Assembly (NCBI GenBank): GCA_018663165.1
Contig: JABJES010000096.1
Location: 1 to 5,988, forward strand
DNA from: Rhodospirillaceae bacterium
Lineage (GTDB): Bacteria > Pseudomonadota > Alphaproteobacteria > UBA11136
DNA: 5,988 bases
Reading direction: 5' to 3'
In this document: piece after piece, positions 1 through 5,385 of the stretch
How the letters are laid out: each line of letters starts with the position of its first letter
Position numbering within the stretch: the first letter of the stretch is position 1
Notes under the pieces: model-generated
Told to the model about the DNA's origin: nothing
Seen by the model: only the letters and a program-made list of their open reading frames with translations
Databases searched by the model: none
Translations under genes and position numbers: made by a program

Positions 1-1229
1 AAGGCATCCCGGTGGTCATTCATGCAAAGTCGACGATTATAGCCACCGGCGGAGCACCCCAATTGCATGCACTTAATGATTCGCCACCGGTGGTTAGCGG
101 AGACGGTTACGCCATGGCCTATAGAGCCGGCGCGGAATTGATAGATATGGAATTCATTGACTATCAAATCGTCACCGCCGCACCGCAGAAACTAGCCGGC
201 TATCCGCCCTTCTCGACAGGGTTGCTGGGCGGTGGCGGTCATCTGCTCAACGGTGAGGGAGAACGCTTCATGGCCCGTTATGAGCCGGACAAGATGGAGA
301 AATGTTCCCGCGCCGTTATCAACCGGTATATGGCAATTGAAATCGCCGAGGGGCGGGGCACCAAGGATGGCAACATCCTTATCGACATCCGTCATGTCTT
401 TGACGACATTAATGAAGGCCCTGGTAAGCAGATTATCAAAACCATGGCCCGCAATAACATCGATCTCAGAGAGGAATTCCTGGAGGTCGGCAGTGCGCCC
501 CATACCTTCTTGGGCGGCGTGCGCATTGACGAATGGGGCCGCACCACGCTTGATGGTCTATTCTCCGGTGGTGAGGCCGCGGGCGGCATTCATGGCGCCA
601 ACCGACTGGGTGGCCTGGCCCTGATCGACAGTTATGTATTCGGCCTGCGCTCCGGTATCGCGGCGGCGCTGGCGGCGAAAACACGCGAAGCGCCGGACCC
701 CGAAAGCGGCGCATGGCAGGACAGCATTGATGAATTAGCCGAGCGTGCTGACCGAAACGGCAAAGGTCCTTCTGCTAAGGAGTGGCGTTTGGAAGCACAA
801 GATCTGGTGGTTAAAGATATCGGGCAAGTGCGTAATGAAGAACGCCTGACTCGGGGACTGGCCGGTCTAGACCGATTGCTTGAGGAGTACGATACCGTAG
901 GCCACTCCAATGAAACGGTCCGCAAGCAGTTTGAAGATTTACGGCTTAACTACGAGACGCGGAACCTGATTGATGTCGCCCGGATGTTAGGTACGGCAGC
1001 ATTACAGCGCAAAGAGACGCGAGGCGGCCACTTCCGCATCGACCACCCCGACCGAGACGACGAGAATTTCCTGGGCAACTATGTTGTATGGCAAGAAAAC
1101 GACGAATGCCGGGTTGAGTTACGTCCCGTTCCCGGGCGTGACGCAGTGGCGCCGCCACCGTCAGGAGAGTATTCGACTGACTATGATCCGGCTATTAATC
1201 CCGATGCCAGTGCGGATTCCACGGCCTGA
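1..1229 (+). CDS. FAD-dependent fumarate reductase/succinate dehydrogenase-type flavoprotein (5' truncated by window edge)
   Basis: The reading frame is open from the left edge, so the N-terminal FAD-binding Rossmann part lies outside the window; the GTG at 12 is internal. Residues below count from that GTG. ATGGA (11-15) and the GDGYAMAYRAGAEL stretch (30-43) are typical of the FrdA/SdhA FAD domain. A capping domain follows, with SRA at 99-101; R100 matches the catalytic Arg of the SRD motif. PHTFLGG (163-169) supplies the substrate His, H164. GLFSGGEAAGGIHGANRLG (182-200) is the family signature, with E188 and R198. Residues 274-355 match the helical C-terminal domain, including the ETRGGHFRIDHPDRDDEN stretch (335-352). 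The tail from about 375 is Pro/Ala/Asp-rich and looks disordered. The usual TEGCRGEGG-like segment is replaced by a Gly-rich stretch (70-76), so the substrate may not be succinate or fumarate. No iron-sulfur partner is visible; one could lie upstream. The family call is firm, the substrate unknown. Confidence 0.9.
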   Translation, partial: GIPVVIHAKSTIIATGGAPQLHALNDSPPVVSGDGYAMAYRAGAELIDMEFIDYQIVTAAPQKLAGYPPFSTGLLGGGGHLLNGEGERFMARYEPDKMEKCSRAVINRYMAIEIAEGRGTKDGNILIDIRHVFDDINEGPGKQIIKTMARNNIDLREEFLEVGSAPHTFLGGVRIDEWGRTTLDGLFSGGEAAGGIHGANRLGGLALIDSYVFGLRSGIAAALAAKTREAPDPESGAWQDSIDELAERADRNGKGPSAKEWRLEAQDLVVKDIGQVRNEERLTRGLAGLDRLLEEYDTVGHSNETVRKQFEDLRLNYETRNLIDVARMLGTAALQRKETRGGHFRIDHPDRDDENFLGNYVVWQENDECRVELRPVPGRDAVAPPPSGEYSTDYDPAINPDASADSTA

Positions 1230-1286
1230 ACCGGATGACAGATAGAAATATATTCTGCTTTTATTTTGATTCTGTTGACCAGCACT

Positions 1287-1293
1287 AAGGAGG
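1287..1293 (+). promoter_or_regulatory. Strong ribosome binding site deciding a TTG start for the IclR gene
   Basis: AAGGAGG is a near-perfect Shine-Dalgarno sequence. It is followed by 7 bases and then TTG at 1301. Translation from this TTG gives the normal IclR N-terminus (MNPVRSVERALKML), which supports the non-ATG start over any later codon. Confidence 0.85.
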
Positions 1294-1300
1294 TTATTGT

Positions 1301-2071
1301 TTGAACCCCGTCAGATCAGTTGAACGCGCCTTAAAAATGTTGTTCCTAATATCACAGAGCGACACGCCGCTCAGGCTGACCGAGATCGCAAATTCCACTG
1401 ATCTGGACAAAAGCACTGTACACCGGCTACTGCTGACACTGGAAGCCTTTCAACTGGTACAACGCAATCCTAATTCCAAGCGATACGGCCCCGGCCCCGG
1501 CATCTGGCGGATTTCAAATGCCGGCAGCGGCGACCTCAAAAGCATCAGCCGACCCCACATGGAACTGTTGCGCCGGACAACCAAAGAAACCGTGACCTTG
1601 GTCTGCCCTCGCGGCCTGGAACGCATCGTCGTCGACTTCCTTGAAGCGCCTCACGAGCTTAGTGTCGTGCCGATGCGGGGAACCATTCAACCAGTCTATG
1701 CCGGAGCCTCAGGCAAGGTATTCATGGCCCACTTCAGCGAAAAAAAGCGGCGACGAATTGTTCAGTTGACCAATTTAAAACCGGTTAATCCGATGGTCAC
1801 GGTCGATATCAAACCTTATCTGGCTTCGCTGGATGACGTAGTTGAGAAAGGCTATGCCTATACTGTCGGCGATGTAACGGTCGGCGCCTTCGCCTTGGCC
1901 GCACCTATTTTCGATGGCGAAGGCATCCTAAAAGCCAGCATTGTAGTACGCGGCCCGGAAGTCCGGGTGTCCGACAACTATATTAAAAAACTCGCACCGA
2001 TGGTGGTATTGGCCGCCAATGAAATCAGCCGGGAGCTTGGCCACCAAACCGCCCTCGATACCCACACTTAG
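1301..2071 (+). CDS. IclR-family transcriptional regulator
   Basis: This 256-residue protein has the usual IclR length and layout. Residues 1-70 form the winged helix-turn-helix: a helix with VRSVERALKML, then LTEIANSTDLDKSTVHRLLLTLE as the HTH with its recognition helix, then a wing around QRNPNSKRYGPG. Residues of about 80-250 form the GAF-like effector domain, with the conserved AGASGKVFMA and a C-terminal GYAYTVGDVTVGAFALAAPIFD followed by ASIVVRGP. The effector cannot be named. The gene starts 71 bases after the flavoprotein on the same strand and may be co-transcribed with it. Its stop overlaps the stop of the convergent cupin gene by four bases. Local control of the neighbouring catabolic genes is the usual role of IclR proteins and is inferred here. 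The TTG start may keep its level low. Confidence 0.95.
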   Translation: MNPVRSVERALKMLFLISQSDTPLRLTEIANSTDLDKSTVHRLLLTLEAFQLVQRNPNSKRYGPGPGIWRISNAGSGDLKSISRPHMELLRRTTKETVTLVCPRGLERIVVDFLEAPHELSVVPMRGTIQPVYAGASGKVFMAHFSEKKRRRIVQLTNLKPVNPMVTVDIKPYLASLDDVVEKGYAYTVGDVTVGAFALAAPIFDGEGILKASIVVRGPEVRVSDNYIKKLAPMVVLAANEISRELGHQTALDTHT

Positions 2072-2517
2072 GCTTCTTTCGGTTCAAATCCAAGGTCGTA
2101 TTTAGGACCACTCATTGTGCCATCAATTGCCAGACCGACGATGCCGTGAGATAGATCTTTAAGGGCCAAAAAAATGACGTCTTCTTCCTGCGTCGCCATA
2201 ATCCAATGGGGAGCCTCCGCCGGGATATAGATGAGCGACCCCTGAGGCGCGCTAAACTCAGTGCCATTAATTTCCCCCTCGAGCGTTCCTTTAAGGACGA
2301 AATTTAATTGCTCGTTAGGATGGGAATGCAGGCGTGATCCAGTGCCCCGCGGTTTATGGATGTAGCCGACGAGCATGCGTTCCCCTTCGACGACACCGCC
2401 ATGGGAAGTTGAGTATCCGGTCCCTGCTTCCAAGTGTGTCAATTCATCCATCTTGAAACAGTAGTCACCGTCACCGGCTTTAACGGCGCCTTCGGTTTTC
2501 GTAGCTTTGGTATTCAT
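2068..2517 (-). CDS. Small single-domain cupin protein
   Basis: This is a complete 149-residue protein that starts at ATG (2515-2517) with GAAGGG six bases upstream. The cupin barrel covers about residues 45-125. Motif 1 is GSRLHSHPNEQLNFVLKG, with H64, H66 and Q70; Q70 sits where most cupins have the Glu metal ligand. Motif 2 is GSLIYIPAEAPHW, with G93, P99 and H104. A metal site of H64, H66, Q70 (or E69) and H104 is therefore plausible. There is no signal peptide, so the protein should be cytoplasmic. The barrel aligns without gaps to the first domain of the bicupin at 4485-5318. The gene lies 43 bases downstream of the Gfo/Idh/MocA gene on the same strand, so the two are probably one transcript. 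Cupins include dioxygenases, isomerases, lyases and non-catalytic binding proteins; nothing here decides which. The fold is certain, the activity unknown. Confidence 0.9.
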   Translation of the reverse strand: MNTKATKTEGAVKAGDGDYCFKMDELTHLEAGTGYSTSHGGVVEGERMLVGYIHKPRGTGSRLHSHPNEQLNFVLKGTLEGEINGTEFSAPQGSLIYIPAEAPHWIMATQEEDVIFLALKDLSHGIVGLAIDGTMSGPKYDLGFEPKEA

Positions 2518-2523
2518 ATCATT

Positions 2524-2529
2524 CCCTTC
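2524..2529 (-). promoter_or_regulatory. Ribosome binding site of the small cupin gene
   Basis: On the minus strand GAAGGG lies six bases before the ATG at 2517, within the 43-base gap after the oxidoreductase gene. It supports this start and separate translation of the second cistron. Confidence 0.6.
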
Positions 2530-2560
2530 TTTTTAAGTACAAATAGCTTCCTTGGACATT

Positions 2561-3631
2561 TTATACTTTAACCACCTCTTGCCTCTCAACCGATTTCTCG
2601 ACCGCATCCATGATTGCAGCATTGTGGATCATTTGATCGGGAGTAATCATGAACGGAACCTTGCCTTCGATGGCATCAGCAAAAGATTCAAAATTACTCT
2701 TTACCGAATCCATCGGTTCAAATTGCTGTTCCTGTCGATCTCCACCATGAACATGGATCAGGGACTTAAGACTGGTCATTGAATATTCTTGGGGGTCTTC
2801 CGCCCCCCTTGCTTCTACCCATCCTGAAGAGCCAAAAACCTGGAGACGAGAATTCAATGGCGTTGACAGGGAGCAGCTCAATTGGCCGGTGGCGCCGCAT
2901 TTGAACTTCATGGTTACCGCAATGGTATCGATTACGCCTGGATCCAGGCTGCGCTCGGCACAGGCGGCAAAGACCCAGTCGACTTCGCCGAACAGATGAA
3001 TGAAACTATCTACCCGGTGAATACCGAAATGGACCAGCGGGCCGGTTGGCGCTTCGCGAGTGTCGAGCCGCCATGCTGATGGTTTACGGCTGGCACCATA
3101 ACGTTTTTTATCGGCTTCTGATAATTCATCGGGATTGTTGCGGGAGCGGTAAACCAGTTGATAGGCGTCGTGACTGATATTGGCTTCAATATGCAACAAG
3201 GTTCCCATCTCGCCTTCATCAATCAGCCGTTTGATTTCCCTGATGACTGGATAGAAACGCTGATCGTGACCGAGGCCCAGAATAACCCCGGCATCCTGGC
3301 AGGCGGCAACTGCTCGCTCGGCTGGTTCCTTGTAAAGGGAGAATGGTTTTTCTGTATAAACATGTTTGCCTGCAGCAGCGGCGCTGACAATCTGTTCAGG
3401 GTGTTGATTATGTGGCGTGGCCAGGACCAGGGCATCAACTGCCGGATCAGCCAAGGCATCGTCAAATGACGATGATAAGGTCATGTCGTGAGTTTGGGCA
3501 AATTCTTTGATGGAAGGGTTGTCTGCGTCCGTGTCAACAACGCGAGTAACTTTGAAACGTCCACTGGCCTCGGATGAAGAGACCAGACGCTGCCCCCAAT
3601 ACCCCAATCCGATAATCGCTAAATTCAGCAT
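2561..3631 (-). CDS. Gfo/Idh/MocA-family NAD(P)-dependent oxidoreductase
   Basis: With the ATG at 3629-3631 the protein has 356 residues, a normal family length. The frame stays open to an ATG at 3700, but that would add 23 residues before the Rossmann strand with no good ribosome binding site. The chosen start has GGGGA five bases upstream and gives MLNLAIIGLGYWG directly. GLGYWG (8-13) is the nucleotide-binding loop. EKP (94-96) carries the conserved Lys K95, and VHFGIHRVD (200-208) holds H205 and D208 of the catalytic site. The C-terminal half is the usual beta-sheet substrate and oligomer domain. Such enzymes oxidise or reduce sugars, inositols, sugar acids or aromatic cis-diols with a bound nicotinamide cofactor; the substrate here is unknown. 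It is probably the first gene of a two-gene operon with the small cupin downstream, and it is transcribed away from the divergent YCII gene. Confidence 0.93.
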   Translation of the reverse strand: MLNLAIIGLGYWGQRLVSSSEASGRFKVTRVVDTDADNPSIKEFAQTHDMTLSSSFDDALADPAVDALVLATPHNQHPEQIVSAAAAGKHVYTEKPFSLYKEPAERAVAACQDAGVILGLGHDQRFYPVIREIKRLIDEGEMGTLLHIEANISHDAYQLVYRSRNNPDELSEADKKRYGASRKPSAWRLDTREAPTGPLVHFGIHRVDSFIHLFGEVDWVFAACAERSLDPGVIDTIAVTMKFKCGATGQLSCSLSTPLNSRLQVFGSSGWVEARGAEDPQEYSMTSLKSLIHVHGGDRQEQQFEPMDSVKSNFESFADAIEGKVPFMITPDQMIHNAAIMDAVEKSVERQEVVKV

Positions 3632-3636
3632 AATTT

Positions 3637-3641
3637 TCCCC
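3637..3641 (-). promoter_or_regulatory. Ribosome binding site deciding the oxidoreductase start
   Basis: On the minus strand GGGGA lies five bases before the ATG at 3631. The in-frame ATGs at 3652 and 3700 lack a comparable site. Together with the position of the Rossmann motif this favours 3631. Confidence 0.5.
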
Positions 3642-3677
3642 GGCAAAGTCATGGAAATTTTTTTGTGTGGCTCAGCA

Positions 3678-3707
3678 ATAATATGAAGATATAATTTCAA
3701 TTAACAA
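3678..3707 (-). promoter_or_regulatory. Candidate sigma70 promoter of the oxidoreductase-cupin operon
   Basis: Read on the minus strand, TTGTTA (3702-3707) and TATTAT (3678-3683) match the -35 and -10 consensus at four and five of six bases, with an 18-base spacer. Transcription would begin near 3671, giving a leader of about 40 bases before the ATG at 3631. In AT-rich DNA such matches arise easily by chance, so this is only a candidate. Confidence 0.3.
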
Positions 3708-3742
3708 CATTAAAGGAATAAAAAAGGAAAAATTTATATTTG

Positions 3743-3757
3743 TTTCAACAGATGAAA
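3743..3757. promoter_or_regulatory. Inverted repeat TTTCA-N5-TGAAA, possible operator
   Basis: TTTCA and TGAAA are exact inverted arms around ACAGA, giving a 15-base dyad of the size seen for IclR-family operators. It lies about 70-85 bases upstream of the predicted minus-strand transcription start and about 115 bases before the YCII start. Binding by the nearby IclR protein is inference only; five-base arms are short and the region is AT-rich. Confidence 0.25.
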
Positions 3758-3869
3758 TTTTTGATTAACATAAACCTATCGTTGCTCTACTTTGTTCGGG
3801 TCGTGAAAAAAGACCTGTTAACCGAAAAACGAATGACATCTCGATTTTTAAAGACAGGATATTAAAATC

Positions 3870-4469
3870 ATGCAATTTCTCGCTTGGGGTACACATAAAC
3901 AGGATATCATGGAAAAGCGGGCGGCTTTACAGAAGGATCATTGGGCCTTCTGGGATGATTATGAGGACCGTCTGATTGCCCGTGGTCCTTTGTTGAACTC
4001 GGATGGTTCAGGTCCGCCAACGGGCAACATCCATATAATCACGCTTAACGATTGGGATGAAGCGAAGATCATTGTTACTGAAGAGCCTTATACGAAGGCC
4101 GGCTTATTTCAAGACATGGTATTAACTCAGTTTTTTTTGGAGCTCGATAGAACTCAATTTGATTCTACGGGTCTTCCTGACCGCCAGGGCTATTTCATAT
4201 ATTGTCCGGCTGCGGATCGGGTGCTGGAGCAGCAAGTCAAACTGGCTTCCGCCCATCAGGACTATTGTCAGTCCAAGGACGATATTTTTGCCTGCCGGGG
4301 ATCAATATTGAGTGATGCTGGAGACTGGAACGGCACTGCCTTCTTAGTCGAAGTGAGCGACGAGGACGCGGTTACGGCCTTTCTTGAAGAGGAACCATAT
4401 AACGCCGCCGGTTTATTTGAGGAGCCGCGCATCACCAGATGGCGACGGGGCGGACGACCCAAAACTTAA
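3870..4469 (+). CDS. Tandem YCII-domain protein
   Basis: This 199-residue protein carries two YCII (YciI-like, dimeric ferredoxin-fold) domains in tandem. Typical YCII proteins have about 95-120 residues and one domain. Domain 1 spans about 1-88: H24, then ARGPL (37-41), DG (45-46) and EEPYTKAGLF (71-80). Domain 2 spans about 105-191: H129, then CRGSIL (142-147), D149 and EEPYNAAGLF (174-183). Both His residues sit 14 residues before the RG pair. A Glu-Pro-Tyr replaces the common Asp-Pro-Tyr in both halves. The family has a His-Asp pair proposed as an active site, and one member, TftG, acts in chlorinated aromatic degradation. A role in a catabolic pathway is thus reasonable but unproven. The gene is transcribed alone, divergent from the oxidoreductase and convergent with the bicupin, whose stop is 15 bases away. 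The C-terminus is basic (RWRRGGRPK). The start has AGGA ten bases upstream. Confidence 0.88.
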   Translation: MQFLAWGTHKQDIMEKRAALQKDHWAFWDDYEDRLIARGPLLNSDGSGPPTGNIHIITLNDWDEAKIIVTEEPYTKAGLFQDMVLTQFFLELDRTQFDSTGLPDRQGYFIYCPAADRVLEQQVKLASAHQDYCQSKDDIFACRGSILSDAGDWNGTAFLVEVSDEDAVTAFLEEEPYNAAGLFEEPRITRWRRGGRPKT

Positions 4470-4484
4470 GGCCCGCAAGCACCC

Positions 4485-5318
4485 CTATGCGGTACTCGTC
4501 CGTATTTGATCCACCTTTTCTTCTAAGAAAGGCAGTGATTCAACAGCGGCGTAACGCACCGGCTGATCGTTGCCGGTCGTCATCTTTGTCGTGGTTCCTC
4601 TACCAATCTGTACGATATCGCCGGCCCCGATATTCCTCGTTTCTCCACCAATCGTAGCCTCCATCCGGCCACACATCATGTAAATAAACTTTTCATGGGC
4701 ACTCTCGTATTCGTCTATCATGTATCCTGGCGACAAGTCGGCAAACTCGAAGGCCAGCCTTTCGCCCTCAATCCGAAAAATCCGGCGTGCACCCCGGGGC
4801 GGCTCGTCGAACGAACCCAGGATTGGATAATAACAGTCCCCGAGCCCTTCAATAATAGCCTGCGACTCGTCGCTGTCTGGGCCAACATTCTGGTTCTTGC
4901 GATCCTCAACCTCTCCTTCTTCAAACTGCCGGTTAATCTCTTCAATGGATATAGCTTCTTCGGGCGGCGCCTCGTCAGCGGCGACGCCAACAACGGACCA
5001 TGTTTGATCCTTGATATATAGATAACTCAACGGGCCGTCCTCGGTAGCTTTCATGGAATGGCGCGCATAAGCCGGCACATGCACGAAGGTGCCCGGCTCA
5101 ACAATCCGCCGGTCCTTTCCGACAATCGCGTTAATTTTTCCTTCGAGGGGAAAAATTAGAAGCTCATTCGGGTGATAATGCAACTCGGAACCGGTGCCGG
5201 TTTCCTTGAAAACGTTGCAGAAATACATGTAATCGCCTTCGATAATTGGGCCTTCGGCCGATGAGAGGTTCGGGGTCATACGCCCCTTTTCCAAACCGTC
5301 AAAACGAAAAAAAGTCAT
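4485..5318 (-). CDS. Two-domain cupin (bicupin) protein
   Basis: This is a complete 277-residue protein starting at ATG (5316-5318), with AGGGAG at 5328-5333 upstream. The first cupin (about 25-115) has GSELHYHPNELLIFPLEG with H47 and H49, and GTFVHVPAYARH with G76, P82 and H87, so a three-His metal site is likely. The canonical Glu position is L53, although E52 is adjacent. An acidic linker (about 115-150, with EEAISIEE and QFEEGEVEDR) follows. The second cupin (about 185-260) keeps the barrel pattern (ESAHEKFIYMMCGR, GAGDIVQIGRG), but both motif-1 His are replaced (Y204, S206) and motif 2 lacks its Pro and His. It probably binds no metal and may be structural. The first domain is a paralogue of the small cupin at 2068-2517. 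The gene lies 67 bases downstream of the dehydrogenase gene on the same strand, a likely operon. Bicupins include ring-cleaving dioxygenases and ureidoglycine aminohydrolase, but I see no match specific enough to name it. Confidence 0.9.
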   Translation of the reverse strand: MTFFRFDGLEKGRMTPNLSSAEGPIIEGDYMYFCNVFKETGTGSELHYHPNELLIFPLEGKINAIVGKDRRIVEPGTFVHVPAYARHSMKATEDGPLSYLYIKDQTWSVVGVAADEAPPEEAISIEEINRQFEEGEVEDRKNQNVGPDSDESQAIIEGLGDCYYPILGSFDEPPRGARRIFRIEGERLAFEFADLSPGYMIDEYESAHEKFIYMMCGRMEATIGGETRNIGAGDIVQIGRGTTTKMTTGNDQPVRYAAVESLPFLEEKVDQIRTSTA

Positions 5319-5327
5319 GTATAGTTT

Positions 5328-5333
5328 CTCCCT
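5328..5333 (-). promoter_or_regulatory. Ribosome binding site of the bicupin gene
   Basis: AGGGAG on the minus strand lies nine bases before the ATG at 5318. It supports this start, which is also the first ATG in the frame after the upstream dehydrogenase stop. Confidence 0.55.
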
Positions 5334-5385
5334 GTTCGTTGGTATTTACCTTCAATAGATTTTTTCTTATTCCGCCTTCGAAAAC

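Larger units (their letters stand above)
3632..3869. promoter_or_regulatory. Divergent AT-rich intergenic control region
   Basis: This 238-base region separates the minus-strand oxidoreductase operon from the plus-strand YCII gene, so it should hold two promoters. It is clearly richer in A and T than the genes, with several A and T runs. It contains a possible minus-strand promoter (3678-3707) and a small inverted repeat (3743-3757). For the plus strand I found no convincing -35/-10 pair. The YCII gene has AGGA at 3856-3859, ten bases before its ATG. No RNA gene or riboswitch fold was recognised. Confidence 0.6.

Noticed and set aside
232..624. Long open frame of 130 codons overlapping the flavoprotein in another frame
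   Set aside because: It has no recognisable domain and lies wholly inside a gene with clear family motifs; it is a by-product of that gene's codon composition. The same holds for the other overlapping frames, such as 3158-3469, 4695-5021 and 5432-5809.
1239..1257. Weak dyad (CAGA...TCTG, inner AGAA/TTCT) followed by T-rich sequence after the flavoprotein stop, and TATATT as a possible -10 box
   Set aside because: The stem is only four A/T-rich base pairs, too weak for a terminator, and no good -35 box lies 16-18 bases upstream of TATATT.
2791..2807. GC-rich hairpin (five G, seven-base loop, five C)
   Set aside because: It lies inside the oxidoreductase coding region, and no T run follows it on either strand, so it is not a credible terminator; it encodes an ordinary part of the protein.
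3633..3660. Near-inverted repeat ATTTTCC...GGAAATT around the oxidoreductase ribosome binding site
   Set aside because: The arms are imperfect and unequal, and it overlaps the start region in AT-rich DNA; chance is the simpler explanation.
3632..3700. Upstream extension of the Gfo/Idh/MocA oxidoreductase to the ATG at 3700
   Set aside because: It would add 23 residues unlike the family before the Rossmann strand, runs through the AT-rich intergenic DNA and has no better ribosome binding site; the ATG at 3631 fits the family start.
4470..4484. Possible terminator between the convergent YCII and bicupin genes
   Set aside because: The gap has only 15 bases and no stem or T run.
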